Positions 7,863 through 17,937 are shown, counted from the first letter of the stretch. The stretch is DNA of 64,000 nucleotides from Luteimonas huabeiensis HB2 (GCF_000559025.1 NZ_JAAN01000005.1:1-64000); one strand, 5' to 3'. The notes: generated by a model not told the origin, from the sequence alone. Numbers and translations are program-made.

Positions 7863-9575
7863 TCAATGCGGCGCGCGGCTGGCGATCAGCGATTGCAGTT
7901 CGGCCTCCAGCGAGCCGATGCGGTCGGCCAGGCGGGCGGCGTCGTCGGGCCGCACGTGGGCCAGGCCCTCGAGCAGTTCGGACATCTGCAGCAGGCGCTG
8001 GCGCTGGTCGCGGACCTCGGTGCGGGCGCGGAAGGCGCGCAGCTCGCTGACTTCCGAGCGCGAGGCGCCGCGGCGGTCGCTCTCGCGCAGCAGCAGCGAC
8101 AGGCGTTCGGCGGCGCGGAAGTCCGCGTCGCGCCAGGCCACGCTGCGGCCGCGCACCGTCTCGTGCCAGGCGGCGAAGCTGGCGCGCGGGCCGAGGCGCT
8201 CGCCGCCGGCGTCGGGCTGCATGGGTTCGGCGGGCGCGCCGGCCCAGCGGATCTCCTCCAGTTCCTCGCAGCGGAAGAAGAACAGCCAATCCTCCGCCCG
8301 CGCGTCCAGCGGCATCGCCAGCACGCCGGCCAGTCCGTCGTAGGCGCGGCCGTCCGGGCTCCAGTCGGCGGCCATGCGGGTGGCGGCCGGAGCGGGCGCG
8401 GCGCATCGGCCGGCCCAGGCCAGCAGCGCCGGCATCAGGCCGGCTGCGGGCGCGCGTCCGGCGGTGTGCCAACGCCCGTCGAACGCGATCGCCACGCCGT
8501 CGCAGTCGATCGTGCGCTGGAGCAGGTCGAGCTCGCCGATCGCGGCCAGGCGCGGGTCGGCGGCTGCGTCCAGCCGCAGCGCCAGGGTGTCGCGCGCGCT
8601 GCGGGCGGCGTCCTCGGCGGCGAGCGCGCGCTGCTGCTCGCGCGCGGCCACGCGCATCGACACGAACAGCCCGAACAGGTCGGCGGCGGCGCGCACGCCG
8701 GGCGACAGCCGGCGCGGGCTGCGGTGGTGGCAGGCGATCAGCCCCCACAGGCGGCCGCCGGAGACGATCGAGATCGAGGCCGAGGCGGCCACGCCCATGT
8801 TGCGCAAGTACTGCATGTGCACCGGCGAAACGCTGCGCAGCGCGTGCTGGCTGAGATCCAGCGGGCGGCCGTCCGGGTGACGGCCGGGCACCAGCGGCAC
8901 CGGCACGTAGGACGCGTCCGGGATCACCCGCACGCGGTTGCGCAGGTACAGCGCGCGGGCCTGCGGCGGGATGTCGGTGGCGGGATAGCGCAGGCCCAGG
9001 TAGGAGGGCATCCCGGAGTCGCGCGACTCCGCGATCACCTCGCCGGCATCGTCGTGGCGGAAGCGGTAGACCAGGACCCGGTCGTAGCCGGTCAGCAGGC
9101 GGACCTGCTCGGCCACCTGCTGGTTGAAGTCGTCGCCGGCGTCGTCGTCCGCCAGCCGCGCGATCATCGCCTGCGCGACCGCGCTCGGCGAGCGCTCGGC
9201 GGCGGCGTCGCGCGGCTGGACCTCGATCTCCAGGTGCACCAGGCCCTCGGCGGCGTGCACGCAGACGTCGCACAGCTGCGCCAGCGGGCCGATGTTGCCG
9301 ACCACCGCGCGCTGCGAAGGCCCCCCCGGTTCGCTGAAGCCGATCGTTTCGGCGATCGGGCCGATCAGGTCGTCGGTGAAGAATTCGCGCAGGGTGCGCC
9401 CGAGCATCTCGTCCGTGCTCGCGCCGGTGAGCGCCTCCACGTTGGCCGAGACGTGGCGGATGGTCCAGTCCGGCAACGCGCAGCTGATCAGGAACCCGTG
9501 CGGCTGGATCGCGCCGGACAGGTGGATCGGCTCCTCGGCGCAGGCGGCGGTGGCGCGATGGACGGCATGGGTCAT
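7863..9575 (-). CDS. bphP: Bacteriophytochrome photosensory module without kinase or other output domain
   Basis: Red/far-red photoreceptor of 570 residues with the PAS-GAF-PHY core. Cys12 before EPIHLSGAIQPHG is the biliverdin-attaching cysteine of bacteriophytochromes. The GAF domain has the PATDIP motif (198-203) and the chromophore His253 in SPVHMQYLRNMG. The PHY tongue has PRASF at 463-467. After PHY only a helical, coiled-coil-like tail (about 490-570) remains: there is no histidine kinase, GGDEF/EAL or PAS9 domain. No haem oxygenase (bphO) is adjacent, so biliverdin must come from elsewhere. ATG 9575 gives the expected spacing of the Cys; the longer frame adds 34 unlikely residues. It lies inside the split ole locus. 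Confidence 0.93.
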   Translation of the reverse strand: MTHAVHRATAACAEEPIHLSGAIQPHGFLISCALPDWTIRHVSANVEALTGASTDEMLGRTLREFFTDDLIGPIAETIGFSEPGGPSQRAVVGNIGPLAQLCDVCVHAAEGLVHLEIEVQPRDAAAERSPSAVAQAMIARLADDDAGDDFNQQVAEQVRLLTGYDRVLVYRFRHDDAGEVIAESRDSGMPSYLGLRYPATDIPPQARALYLRNRVRVIPDASYVPVPLVPGRHPDGRPLDLSQHALRSVSPVHMQYLRNMGVAASASISIVSGGRLWGLIACHHRSPRRLSPGVRAAADLFGLFVSMRVAAREQQRALAAEDAARSARDTLALRLDAAADPRLAAIGELDLLQRTIDCDGVAIAFDGRWHTAGRAPAAGLMPALLAWAGRCAAPAPAATRMAADWSPDGRAYDGLAGVLAMPLDARAEDWLFFFRCEELEEIRWAGAPAEPMQPDAGGERLGPRASFAAWHETVRGRSVAWRDADFRAAERLSLLLRESDRRGASRSEVSELRAFRARTEVRDQRQRLLQMSELLEGLAHVRPDDAARLADRIGSLEAELQSLIASRAPH

Positions 9576-9776
9576 GAAGGCTCCTGGATCGACCGCCGGC
9601 GACCGGCGGGCCGGCGGCCTTCCGACGCGCGGAGCGGCGATCCGTTCCGCAGGCGGCGGTCGATGCGCATCGAGCATACCCGGCTCCGGACGCGCGTGGA
9701 TTCAGCTACATGATCGGCGGGCAGGCGGCGCGGGATTGCCTACAATGGCCCGCCCATCGTTCCCGACCCGGCCGCC

Positions 9777-10682
9777 GTGCATCTTCCCGACTATCCCTTC
9801 GCCGGGCGCCGCCTGGAGGTGCGCCCCGGCCTGCGGCTGCACGTCCTGGACGAAGGCCCGCGCGACGGCGAGCCCGTGGTCATGGTCCACGGCAACCCGT
9901 CGTGGAGCTACTACTGGCGCCACCTCGTGCTGGGCCTGCGCGACCGCTACCGCTGCATCGTGCCCGACCACATGGGCATGGGGCTGTCCGACAAGCCGGG
10001 CGACGCCGACTACCGCTACACGCTGCGATCCCGCGTCGAGGACCTGGACGCGGTGCTCGACGGGCTCGGCGTCCGCGGGCCGGTGACGCTGGCGGCGCAC
10101 GACTGGGGCGGGATGATCGGCTTCGGCTGGGCGCTGCGCGACCCGGCGCGGGTGCGCCGGCTGGTGATCCTCAACACCGCCGCGTTCCCGATGCCGGCGG
10201 CCAAGCGCATGCCCTGGCAGATCGCGCTGGGCCGCGACTGGAAGGTAGGCGAGCTGGCGATCCGCGGCTTCAATGCGTTCGCCGTCGGCGCCGCCTGGCT
10301 GGGCGTGGAGCGCCGCATGCCCGCCGCAGTGCGCCGCGCCTACGTCGCGCCCTACGATTCCTGGGCCCACCGCATCGCCACGGTGCGCTTCATGCAGGAC
10401 ATCCCGCTCGGCCCCGGCGACGCCGCCTGGCCGCTGCTGGAAGCCGCCGGCCGCGCGCTGCCGTCCTATGCCGACCGGCCCGCCTTCATCGGCTGGGGCC
10501 TGAAGGACTTCGTGTTCGACCACCACTTCCTCGATGGCTTCCGCGCCGCGCTGCCGCAGGCCGAGGTACACGCCTGGGATGACGCCGGCCATTACGTGCT
10601 CGAGGACAAGCACGCAGTGCTGGTGCCGCGCATCCGCGCCTTCCTCGACGCCCACCCGATCGCGGCGCGCTCGACGGGCTGA
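9777..10682 (+). CDS. oleB: OleB, alpha/beta-hydrolase (beta-lactone decarboxylase)
   Basis: Haloalkane-dehalogenase-like alpha/beta hydrolase of 301 residues that, in the olefin pathway, decarboxylates the cis-beta-lactone made by OleC to the final cis-olefin. The nucleophile is Asp109 in HDWGG, the oxyanion region is HGNPSWS (38-44) and the catalytic His is His272 (DAGHYVLED). Asp rather than Ser as nucleophile separates it from esterases. The start is GTG 9777; the next ATG would remove the first beta-strand. A TACAAT -10-like element is at 9741-9746, about 30 bases upstream, so oleB probably has its own promoter, consistent with its separation from oleA. An antisense ykgJ-type gene follows 11 bp after the stop. 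Confidence 0.94.
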   Translation: MHLPDYPFAGRRLEVRPGLRLHVLDEGPRDGEPVVMVHGNPSWSYYWRHLVLGLRDRYRCIVPDHMGMGLSDKPGDADYRYTLRSRVEDLDAVLDGLGVRGPVTLAAHDWGGMIGFGWALRDPARVRRLVILNTAAFPMPAAKRMPWQIALGRDWKVGELAIRGFNAFAVGAAWLGVERRMPAAVRRAYVAPYDSWAHRIATVRFMQDIPLGPGDAAWPLLEAAGRALPSYADRPAFIGWGLKDFVFDHHFLDGFRAALPQAEVHAWDDAGHYVLEDKHAVLVPRIRAFLDAHPIAARSTG

Positions 10683-10693
10683 CCGGCTCCCGC

Positions 10694-11143
10694 TCAGCCG
10701 CCGAGCGGCGCCGCGACGACGGCCGCCGCCTCGATCGCGGGTGCGCCTTCGGCGCCGGCCGGCAGCACCGTCACCTCGATCGCGATCCGCCGATCGGCCG
10801 CCCAGTCGGACGGCGCGAGCGCCGGCAGGCCGTGGGCGAGCCGGGCGCGGTCGCACTGCGGGCTGGCGCCCCGGCCGTCCTCCCACGACGGCCAGACCTC
10901 GCGGCACACGCTCGGCCGCCGCGGGTGGATGGTGCAGCAGGCGCGCACGCCGATCTCGGCATCGAGGGCGATGCAGCGTGGGCGCTCGGCCCAGGTGCCG
11001 CGCATCGCCAGGCGGTGGCCATCGAGCACCTCGGCCAGTTCGGGCGGCACCTGTCCGCCGAGTTCGGGCGCGGCCTCGGACCAATGGAAGCCGACGCGGT
11101 AGTGCGCGCAGCAGGCACCGCAACTCAGGCACGGATGGGGCAT
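10694..11143 (-). CDS. YkgJ family cysteine cluster protein
   Basis: Small protein of 149 residues with the CxxCxxCC signature at the very N-terminus (CLSCGACC) and further cysteines in the centre (one after RPR, then ACC and SVC near residues 65-85), the pattern of the YkgJ/UPF0153 zinc- or iron-binding family. Its role is unknown. The ATG at 11143 puts the cysteine cluster at residues 5-12 as in the family. It sits antisense between oleB and oleC, convergent with oleB and divergent from oleC. Confidence 0.88.
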   Translation of the reverse strand: MPHPCLSCGACCAHYRVGFHWSEAAPELGGQVPPELAEVLDGHRLAMRGTWAERPRCIALDAEIGVRACCTIHPRRPSVCREVWPSWEDGRGASPQCDRARLAHGLPALAPSDWAADRRIAIEVTVLPAGAEGAPAIEAAAVVAAPLGG

Positions 11144-11251
11144 GCGTGCGTCGGCGTGGGTGGGGGGGGAGGCGGGATGCGAGAGGCGCGGAATTTTCCA
11201 CGCTGCGCCCCGGCGGCGGCAAGCGTTTCGGCGCCCCGTCGCGGCGGGACG

Positions 11252-11265
11252 GTATCCTGTCGCGG
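11252..11265 (+). promoter_or_regulatory. -10 element with probable leaderless start of oleC
   Basis: TATCCT at 11252-11257 lies only 7 bases before the GTG start codon at 11265. Transcription would therefore begin at or next to the start codon, and no ribosome-binding site is present, so oleC may be translated from a leaderless mRNA. No convincing -35 is seen. Confidence 0.4.
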
Positions 11266-12956
11266 TGAGTACCGCAGACCCCGCCCCGCCCGACGCCCCC
11301 TGCAACATCGCCGCCGTCCTGCCGCGCCTGGCCGCCGAACGCGCCGACCGGGTCGCCATGCACTGCCCGGGCCGTGCCGGCGCCTACGACGTCGCGCTCA
11401 CCTACGGCGAGCTCGACGCGCGCAGCGACGCCATCGCCGCCGGCCTCGCCCGCCACGGCATCGCGCGCGGCACCCGCACCGTGGTGATGGTGCGGCCGAC
11501 GCCCGAGTTCTTCCTGCTGATGTTCGCGCTGTTCAAGGCCGGCGCGGTGCCGGTGCTGGTCGATCCCGGCATCGACAAGCGCGCGCTGAAGCAGTGCCTG
11601 GACGAGGCGGAGGCGGAGGCGTTCGTCGGCATTCCGCTGGCGCACGTCGCCCGCGCGCTGCTGGGCTGGGCGCGCTCGGCGCGGGTGCGCGTCACCACCG
11701 GCGCGCGGCGCCTGCTGGCCGATGCCACCCTGGCCGAGGTGGAGCGCGCCGGCGCCGGCGCGGGGCCGCAACTGGCCGCCACCGCGCCCGACGACGTGGC
11801 CGCGATCCTGTTCACCAGCGGCTCGACCGGGGTGCCCAAGGGCGTGGTCTACCGGCACCGGCACTTCGTCGCCCAGATCGAGATGATGCGCACCGCCTTC
11901 GGCATCGCGCCGGGCGGGGTGGACCTGCCGACCTTCCCGCCGTTCGCGCTGTTCGGCCCGGCCCTGGGCCTGACCTCGATCGTGCCCGACATGGACCCGA
12001 CCCGGCCGGCCGCGGCCGATCCGATCAAGCTGCACCGCGCGATCGAGCGCTTCGGCGTCGACCAGCTGTTCGGCTCGCCGGCGCTGATGCGGGTGCTGGC
12101 CGAGCACGGCCGGCCGCTGCCGCGGCTGCGCCGGGCGATCTCCGCCGGCGCGCCGGTGCCCGGCGACGTGGTCGCGCGCATGCGCGAGCTGCTGCCGGCC
12201 GATGCCCGCTTCTGGACGCCCTACGGCGCCACCGAGTGCCTGCCGGTGGCGGCGATCGAGGGCGCCGAGCTGGTCGCGCTGCGCGCGCGCACCGAGGCCG
12301 GCGCCGGAACCTGCGTCGGCCGGCCGGTGCCGCCCAACACGGTGCGCATCGTGCGCACCCGCGACGACGCCATCGCCGACTGGAGCCAGGCCGAGGTGCT
12401 GCCCGATGGCGAGATCGGCGAGATCACCGTCGCCGGCCCGACCGTCACCGATACGTACTACAACCGCGAGGCGCAGACCCGGCTGGCCAAGATCGCCGAG
12501 TCCCTGCCGGACGGACGCGTGCGCACGGTGCACCGGATGGGCGATCTGGGCTGGTTCGACGAGGACGGCCGGTTGTGGTTCTGCGGCCGCAAGTCGCACC
12601 GCGTGCGCACCCGCGACGGCACGCTCTACACCGAGCAGGTGGAGCCGGTGTTCAACGTCCATCCGCAGGTGGCGCGCACCGCGCTGGTCGGCGTCGGCGA
12701 GGCGCCGGCGCAGACGCCGGTGCTGTGCGTGGAGGTGCGCGGCAGCGCGGACGCCGCCGCGCGCAACCGCATCGCCGCGGAGCTGCGCGAGATCGGCGCG
12801 CGTTACCCGCACACCGCCGGCATCGCCCTGTTCCTGTTCCATCCGGGTTTCCCGGTCGACATCCGCCACAACGCCAAGATCGGCCGCGAGCGGCTGGCCG
12901 CCTGGGCGACGCAGCGCCTGCGGCGGCGCGCCGCGGCGCAGGGGGCGAGCGCATGA
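11265..12956 (+). CDS. oleC: OleC, beta-lactone synthetase (acyl-AMP ligase superfamily)
   Basis: ANL-superfamily enzyme of 563 residues that uses ATP to convert the 2-alkyl-3-hydroxyalkanoic acid from OleA/OleD into a cis-beta-lactone. The P-loop-like motif [11 protein letters not shown] is at 183-193; the adenylation motif [10 protein letters not shown] and the [17 protein letters not shown] hinge region follow in order. The C-terminal domain ends with an [12 protein letters not shown] segment containing the conserved Lys. OleC family proteins are about 550-570 residues. The start is taken as GTG 11265 (VSTADP); upstream frame is arginine-rich and overlaps the divergent ykgJ-type gene. It overlaps oleD by 4 bases, so the two are translationally coupled. 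Confidence 0.94.
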   Translation: MSTADPAPPDAPCNIAAVLPRLAAERADRVAMHCPGRAGAYDVALTYGELDARSDAIAAGLARHGIARGTRTVVMVRPTPEFFLLMFALFKAGAVPVLVDPGIDKRALKQCLDEAEAEAFVGIPLAHVARALLGWARSARVRVTTGARRLLADATLAEVERAGAGAGPQLAATAPDDVAAILFTSGSTGVPKGVVYRHRHFVAQIEMMRTAFGIAPGGVDLPTFPPFALFGPALGLTSIVPDMDPTRPAAADPIKLHRAIERFGVDQLFGSPALMRVLAEHGRPLPRLRRAISAGAPVPGDVVARMRELLPADARFWTPYGATECLPVAAIEGAELVALRARTEAGAGTCVGRPVPPNTVRIVRTRDDAIADWSQAEVLPDGEIGEITVAGPTVTDTYYNREAQTRLAKIAESLPDGRVRTVHRMGDLGWFDEDGRLWFCGRKSHRVRTRDGTLYTEQVEPVFNVHPQVARTALVGVGEAPAQTPVLCVEVRGSADAAARNRIAAELREIGARYPHTAGIALFLFHPGFPVDIRHNAKIGRERLAAWATQRLRRRAAAQGASA

Positions 12957-13963
12957 GGGTGGTGGTGACCGGCGGCGGCGGCTTTCTCGGCCAGGCGCTG
13001 TGCCGCGGCCTGGTGGCGCAGGGCCACGACGTGGTCAGCTTCAATCGCGGCCTGTATCCGCAGCTCGACGCCATCGGCGTGCAGCAGGTGCGCGGCGACC
13101 TCGCCGACTTCGCCGCCGTGCGCGAGGCGCTGCGCGGCGCCGGGGCGGTGTTCCACAACGCCGCCAAGGCCGGCGCCTGGGGCAGCTACGACAGCTACCA
13201 CCGGGCCAACGTGGTCGGCACCCGCAACGTGATCGAGGCCTGCCGCGCGCAGGGCATCGGCCGGCTGGTGTACACCTCCACGCCCAGCGTCACCCATCGC
13301 GCGACCCGCCCGGTGGAGGGCGGCACCGCCGATACCGTGCCCTACGGCGAGGACCTCAAGGCGCCCTACGCGGCGACCAAGCGCATCGCCGAGGAGGCGG
13401 TGCTCGCCGCGAACGGCCCCGACCTGGCGACCGTCGCGCTGCGCCCGCGCCTGATCTGGGGGCCGGGCGACAACCAGCTGCTGCCGCGCCTGGTCGAGCG
13501 CGCGCACGCCGGCCGCCTGCGCTGGGTCGGCGACGGACGCAACCGGATCGACACCACCTACATCGACAACGCCGCGCAGGCGCACCTGGACGCCTTCGCC
13601 CACCTGGCGCCCGGCGCGGCCTGCGCCGGGCGCGCCTACTTCATCAGCAACGGCGAGCCGATGGCCGTGCGCGAGATCGTGAACGCGCTGCTGGACGCGG
13701 CCGGCGCGCCACGGGTGGAGAAGACGATCCCGTTCCGGGTCGCCTACGCCGCGGGCGCGGCCTGCGAGGCGCTGTGGCCGTTGCTGCGCCGCCGCGACGA
13801 GCCGCCGATGACCCGCTTCCTCGCCGAGCAGCTGGCGACCACGCACTGGTACGACATGGCGCCGGCCACCCGCGACTTCGGCTACGTGCCCAGGGTGAGC
13901 ATTCACGAGGGTCTCATCCGGCTGAAGGCCAGCTGGGAAACGCGCGCAGCCCTCACCCGCTGA
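12953..13963 (+). CDS. oleD: OleD, NADPH-dependent 2-alkyl-3-oxoalkanoate reductase
   Basis: Extended short-chain dehydrogenase / 3-beta-HSD-like enzyme of 336 residues that reduces the OleA product to the beta-hydroxy acid used by OleC. It has the Rossmann glycine motif TGGGGFLG (6-13), catalytic Ser109 (YTSTPSV) and the Tyr139-x3-Lys143 pair (YAATK). The start ATG overlaps the oleC stop (ATGA). Family knowledge places OleB, OleC and OleD in one membrane-associated assembly, and the coupled oleC-oleD arrangement fits that. It is followed by a small DUF1328 gene. Confidence 0.94.
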   Translation: MRVVVTGGGGFLGQALCRGLVAQGHDVVSFNRGLYPQLDAIGVQQVRGDLADFAAVREALRGAGAVFHNAAKAGAWGSYDSYHRANVVGTRNVIEACRAQGIGRLVYTSTPSVTHRATRPVEGGTADTVPYGEDLKAPYAATKRIAEEAVLAANGPDLATVALRPRLIWGPGDNQLLPRLVERAHAGRLRWVGDGRNRIDTTYIDNAAQAHLDAFAHLAPGAACAGRAYFISNGEPMAVREIVNALLDAAGAPRVEKTIPFRVAYAAGAACEALWPLLRRRDEPPMTRFLAEQLATTHWYDMAPATRDFGYVPRVSIHEGLIRLKASWETRAALTR

Positions 13964-14024
13964 CCACCGCGGCGCCAACAGGATGGGGCCACGCCACTTC
14001 CGGCCGGATTGGGAGACCGCACCG

Positions 14025-14183
14025 ATGCTCAGCTATGCCGTCATCTTCTTCGTCATCGCCATCGTCGCCGCCGTGCTCGGCTTCAGCGGCATCGCCGGCG
14101 CCGCGACCAACATCGCCTGGATCCTGTTCGTCGTGTTCCTGGTGCTGGCGGTGATCTCGATGATCCGCGGCCGACGGGTCTGA
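14025..14183 (+). CDS. DUF1328 family small membrane protein
   Basis: Protein of 52 residues with two hydrophobic helices: about 3-22, containing the FSGIAGAA turn, and about 26-46, followed by a short basic tail. This is the DUF1328/YtjA pattern of tiny inner-membrane proteins of unknown function. The ATG at 14025 is family-like; a longer frame from 13983 adds residues not seen in the family. A Rho-independent terminator lies 24 bases after the stop. Confidence 0.88.
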   Translation: MLSYAVIFFVIAIVAAVLGFSGIAGAATNIAWILFVVFLVLAVISMIRGRRV

Positions 14184-14206
14184 CCCGCCGCCGCGACGCC
14201 GTCGCC

Positions 14207-14233
14207 AAGGCCCGCCCCCCGGCGGGCCTTTTC
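14207..14233 (+). terminator. Rho-independent terminator after the DUF1328 gene
   Basis: AAGGCCCGCC and GGCGGGCCTT form a perfect 10-bp stem with a CCCC loop, followed by TTTT. This is the clearest intrinsic terminator in the window and ends the oleC-oleD-DUF1328 transcription unit before ubiJ. Confidence 0.85.
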
Positions 14234-14269
14234 GCGTTCCGGGCCGGCGGCCGCGCGCGCGCGCGCCGC

Positions 14270-14282
14270 TACAATGCCGGCA
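14270..14282 (+). promoter_or_regulatory. -10 element with probable leaderless start of ubiJ
   Basis: TACAAT at 14270-14275 is followed after 6 bases by the ATG of ubiJ, so the transcript would start at or beside the start codon. No Shine-Dalgarno sequence is present and the -35 region is not recognisable. Confidence 0.45.
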
Positions 14283-14950
14283 TGGCCGACACCCCGTCCT
14301 TTCCGTTCGCCTGGAAGCCGCTCGCCGGGCACCTGCTCGAGCAGGCGCTGAACCGCGCGATCGCGCTCGATCCCGATACCCGCGACGCGCTGCGCGCGCT
14401 CGACGGCCGCCACGTCGTCCTGGAGGTCGAGTCGCCGGCGCTGGCGCTGCGGATCGACGTCGAGGGCGGCCGCCTGCGGGTCGGCCCGGCCGGCGGGCCG
14501 GAGCCCGATCTCGCGGTGCGGGGCACGCTCGGCGCGCTGATCGGCCAGCTGCCGTTCCTGCAGCGCCGCGGCGCCACCGCGACCGGTCGCGTGCGCATCG
14601 CCGGCGACGCCGAGCTCGCGCGGCGCCTGCAGGGCCTGGCGCGCGGTTTCGATCCCGACTGGCAACGCCCGTTCGCGAACGTGTTCGGCGACGTGCTCGG
14701 CGTGCAGGTCGCCGAGGCGCTGGCCGGGGCCCTGCGGCGCGCGCGGGTGGCCGGCCGCAATCTCGCCGAGAGCGGCGCCGAGTTCCTGACCGAGGAATCG
14801 CGCGATCTGGTCGCGCGCGCCGAGCTGGAGGCGTTCCTGGACGACGTGGACGCGCTGCGCGAGGGCGTGGACCGGCTCGATGCGCGGGTGCGGCGCCTGC
14901 GCGCCTCGGCCGCCGCGCGCGGCGGGACGGCGCAGGGACCGGCGCCGTGA
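14282..14950 (+). CDS. ubiJ: Ubiquinone biosynthesis accessory factor UbiJ (SCP2 domain)
   Basis: Protein of 222 residues with an N-terminal SCP2-like lipid-binding domain (about 10-115) and a C-terminal helical part (about 150-215). UbiJ binds ubiquinone intermediates in the soluble Ubi complex and partners with UbiK, also encoded here at 27443-27718. The call rests on fold, length and the immediate 4-base overlap (GTGA) with ubiB, the usual ubiJ-ubiB arrangement. An upstream ubiE is not in this window. The ATG at 14282 follows a -10 box by 6 bases. Confidence 0.88.
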   Translation: MADTPSFPFAWKPLAGHLLEQALNRAIALDPDTRDALRALDGRHVVLEVESPALALRIDVEGGRLRVGPAGGPEPDLAVRGTLGALIGQLPFLQRRGATATGRVRIAGDAELARRLQGLARGFDPDWQRPFANVFGDVLGVQVAEALAGALRRARVAGRNLAESGAEFLTEESRDLVARAELEAFLDDVDALREGVDRLDARVRRLRASAAARGGTAQGPAP

Positions 14951-16626
14951 GCGCCGCGCTGCGCGCCCTGCGCATCGGCCGCGTCCTGCTCCGCTACCGC
15001 CTCGACGAACTGCTGGCCGGAACCCCGGCCGAACGCTGGCTGCGGCTGATGCGGCCGTTCGTGCCGCGCGCGTCGCGCGAGATCGCCGCGCTGCCGCCCG
15101 GCGCGCGGCTGCGGCTGGCGCTGGAGGAGCTGGGGCCGATCTTCGTCAAGTTCGGCCAGATCCTCTCGACCCGCCGCGACCTGGTGCCGCCGCCGGTGGC
15201 CGAGGAACTGGCCCTGCTGCAGGACCGGGTGGCGCCCTTCGACGGCGAGGACGCGCGCGCGATCGTCGAGCGCGCGCTCGGCCGCGACATCGACGTCGCC
15301 TTCGCCCGGTTCGACACCCGGCCGCTGGCCTCCGCCTCGATCGCCCAGGTGCACGCGGCCGCGCTGCACGGGCCCGACGGCGCGCCGGGGCGCGAGGTGG
15401 TGGTCAAGGTGCTGCGCCCCGGGGTGGAGGCGCGCATCGCCGCCGACATCGCGCTGCTGCGCCGGGTGGCGGCGCTGGTGGCGCGCACCCATCCCAACGC
15501 CGACAAGATCCGCCCGCGCGAGATCGTCGCCGAGATCGAGACCACGCTGGCCGCCGAGCTGGACCTGCAGCGCGAAGGCGCCAACGCCTCGGTGCTGCGG
15601 CGCAACTGGAGCGGATCGGCCGAGCTGTACGTGCCGGAGGTGATCTGGAGCCATACCGCCGAGCGCGCGCTGACCCTCGAGCGCGTGCGCGGCATCCCCA
15701 GCGACGACATCGCCGCGCTCGATGCCGCCGGCATCGACCGCCGCGCGCTCGCCGCGCGCGGCGTGCGGGTGTTCTACGCGCAGGTCTTCCGCGACAACTT
15801 CTTCCACGCCGACGCCCACGCCGGCAACATCTGGGTCGATCCCGACCCGGCGCGCGCGCGCGACCCGCGCTTCATCGCGCTCGACTTCGGCATCGTCGGC
15901 CAGCTCTCGCGCCAGGACCAGTACTACCTCGCCGAGAACTTCATGGCGATCTTCAACCGCGACTACCGCCGCATCGCCGAGCTGCACGTGGAGGCGGGCT
16001 GGATGCCCGCGCACATCCGCATCGACGAACTGGAAGCGGCCGCGCGCGCGGTCTGCGAGCCCTACTTCACCCGGCCGCTGTCGGAGATCTCGCTGGCCGA
16101 GGTGCTGGGCAAGCTGTTCCGCACCGCCCAGCGCTACGAGCTGACGCTGCAGCCGCAGCTGATCCTGCTGCAGAAGACGCTGCTGTCGATCGAGGGGCTC
16201 GGCCGGCTGCTCGATCCGCGCATCGACATCTGGGCGGTGGCGCGGCCGGTGCTGGAGGACATCCTGCGCGAGCGCTACAGCCCGCGCCGGCTGGCCGGCG
16301 AATTCCGCCGCCGCCTGCCGGAGCTGGCCACGCACGCCCCGGAGATGCCGGCGCTGGTGCACGCCTGGCTGAAGCAGCAGGTCGAGGGCCGCCACGAGCT
16401 GCGCATGCGCTCGCAGGACCTCGCCTCGCTCGCCGCCGGCGTGCAGGCGCTGCAGCGGCGGGTGGTCGCGGCGATCCTCTGCGTGGGGCTGCTGATCGCC
16501 GCCTCGGTGCTGTACGCGCTGGACGCCGGCGGCCCCGCGCTGGCCGGCGCGCCGGCGGCGGCCTGGGTCGCCGCGCTGGCCGGGCTGTGGGCCGGGCTCG
16601 CCGCGTGGCCGCGTCGCGGCCGTTGA
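14947..16626 (+). CDS. ubiB: UbiB, atypical kinase/ATPase of ubiquinone biosynthesis
   Basis: ABC1/ADCK/UbiB-family protein of 559 residues needed for ubiquinone synthesis, thought to act as an ATPase that helps extract lipid precursors from the membrane. It has the family-specific KFGQ motif (68-71), the Ala-rich nucleotide loop ([12 protein letters not shown]), the VVKV lysine strand, HADAHAGN and LDFGIVG in the catalytic loop and metal site, and two C-terminal transmembrane helices (about 505-555). The GTG start at 14947 overlaps the ubiJ stop, giving translational coupling. Confidence 0.95.
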   Translation: MSAALRALRIGRVLLRYRLDELLAGTPAERWLRLMRPFVPRASREIAALPPGARLRLALEELGPIFVKFGQILSTRRDLVPPPVAEELALLQDRVAPFDGEDARAIVERALGRDIDVAFARFDTRPLASASIAQVHAAALHGPDGAPGREVVVKVLRPGVEARIAADIALLRRVAALVARTHPNADKIRPREIVAEIETTLAAELDLQREGANASVLRRNWSGSAELYVPEVIWSHTAERALTLERVRGIPSDDIAALDAAGIDRRALAARGVRVFYAQVFRDNFFHADAHAGNIWVDPDPARARDPRFIALDFGIVGQLSRQDQYYLAENFMAIFNRDYRRIAELHVEAGWMPAHIRIDELEAAARAVCEPYFTRPLSEISLAEVLGKLFRTAQRYELTLQPQLILLQKTLLSIEGLGRLLDPRIDIWAVARPVLEDILRERYSPRRLAGEFRRRLPELATHAPEMPALVHAWLKQQVEGRHELRMRSQDLASLAAGVQALQRRVVAAILCVGLLIAASVLYALDAGGPALAGAPAAAWVAALAGLWAGLAAWPRRGR

Positions 16627-16639
16627 ATCGCGCGGACGG

Positions 16640-17347
16640 ATGAACGCGCCAGCGGGCGAAGTCCCGGTGCTGTATGCCGACGATGCGCTGGCGGTGGTCG
16701 ACAAGCCGGCCGGCGTGGCCATGCACGACAGCCGGCTGACCGGCGGCGAGTCCGACTTCCTGGTCGATCGCCTGCGCGCGCAGTTCGGGCGCCCGGTCTT
16801 CCTCGCGCACCGGCTCGATCGCGCCACCAGCGGCTGCGTCCTGGTGGCCTTCGACCGCGCGAGCGCGGCGGCGCTGGGCGAGCAACTGATGTCGCGCGAA
16901 GTGGACAAGCAGTACCTGGCGGTGTGCCGCGGCTGGCCGGAGCCGGCGTTCGTCGTCGATCACCCGCTCGACGGCGGGCCCGGCAAACCGCAGAAGAAGC
17001 CGGCGGTCACCGAGTTCGTGCGCCTGGCCACGCTGGAGCTGCCGGTGCCGGCCGGGGCCTTTCCGACCTCGCGCTACGCGCTGCTGCGCGCGCGCCCGAC
17101 GACCGGGCGTTTCCGCCAGATCCGCCGCCACCTCAAGCACGCCTCGCACCACCTCATCGGCGATACCAGCCACGGCGACGGCCGCCACAACCGCACGTTC
17201 CGCGCGCTGGGTATCCACCGCATGCTGCTGCACGCCGAAGCGCTGGCGTTCCGCCACCCCGGCGACGGCGGGCGGCTGCGGATCGAGGCGCCGCCCACGG
17301 GCGAGTTCGCGCGCGCGCTGGCGCTGTTCGAGGCCGGCGGCGCGTAG
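16640..17347 (+). CDS. truC: tRNA pseudouridine(65) synthase TruC-type
   Basis: RluA-family pseudouridine synthase of 235 residues. The catalytic Asp60 is in HRLDRATSG, preceded by the DKPAGVAMH strand. The block from AVTEFVRLATLELPV through GRFRQIRRHLKHASHHLIGD recalls E. coli TruC, which modifies U65 of tRNA. No S4 domain is present, as expected for TruC and unlike RluC or RluD. It starts 13 bp after ubiB and may be cotranscribed with ubiJ-ubiB. Confidence 0.88.
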   Translation: MNAPAGEVPVLYADDALAVVDKPAGVAMHDSRLTGGESDFLVDRLRAQFGRPVFLAHRLDRATSGCVLVAFDRASAAALGEQLMSREVDKQYLAVCRGWPEPAFVVDHPLDGGPGKPQKKPAVTEFVRLATLELPVPAGAFPTSRYALLRARPTTGRFRQIRRHLKHASHHLIGDTSHGDGRHNRTFRALGIHRMLLHAEALAFRHPGDGGRLRIEAPPTGEFARALALFEAGGA

Positions 17348-17371
17348 GCGCGCGAACGCGCCGGCGGTCGG

Positions 17372-17869
17372 TCACTTCTTCGAGGCGGCCTCGCGCAGGT
17401 CCTGCTCCATTTCCTGCAGCATCGGCATCACCAGCCGCTGCACGGCGGCCATGGTGTTCTGCATCAGCTGCGGCATCTTGTCGAGCAGCTTCTGCCCGGC
17501 CTCGCTGGAATAGAACGCGATCATCGCGTCCACGTCCTCGCCGGTGAAGGTCTGGGTGTAGATGTCGCGGTAGAGCGGCTGCAGGCGTTCCCACGACAGC
17601 GCCTCGCGGATGCGTGCGTTGGTGCGACGGATCTGCTGGTCGATCTGCGCCTTCTGGGCGTCATCGAGCTGCTGGCCGGCGGTGAGCTGGGCGACCATCT
17701 GCTGCTGCGAGAGCTCGACCTGCGGCAGGATCGCATCCACCGTCTCGCGCGCGCGCATGACCTCCATCAGCCGGTCCACCTGGGCGGCGGTGGCCTGCTG
17801 GGCGAAGGCGGCGGCGGGCGCCAGGACGAGCGCGGCGGCGAGGACGAAACGGTGCAGACGACGGTTCAT
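17372..17869 (-). CDS. DUF2059 domain periplasmic protein
   Basis: Protein of 165 residues with a clear signal peptide (MNRRLHRF then a hydrophobic core, cleavage after AFA, residue 23). The mature part is helical and rich in Gln and Met, with the FYSSEAGQKLLDKMPQ segment diagnostic of DUF2059. The family has no established function. It is convergent with truC, the stops being 24 bp apart. Confidence 0.85.
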   Translation of the reverse strand: MNRRLHRFVLAAALVLAPAAAFAQQATAAQVDRLMEVMRARETVDAILPQVELSQQQMVAQLTAGQQLDDAQKAQIDQQIRRTNARIREALSWERLQPLYRDIYTQTFTGEDVDAMIAFYSSEAGQKLLDKMPQLMQNTMAAVQRLVMPMLQEMEQDLREAASKK

Positions 17870-17937
17870 GACGGCATTCCCTGCGGGCCTGTGGGGCTAC
17901 GATGTTCGGGGGCGGCCGGCCCGGCGTCAAATCGCGC

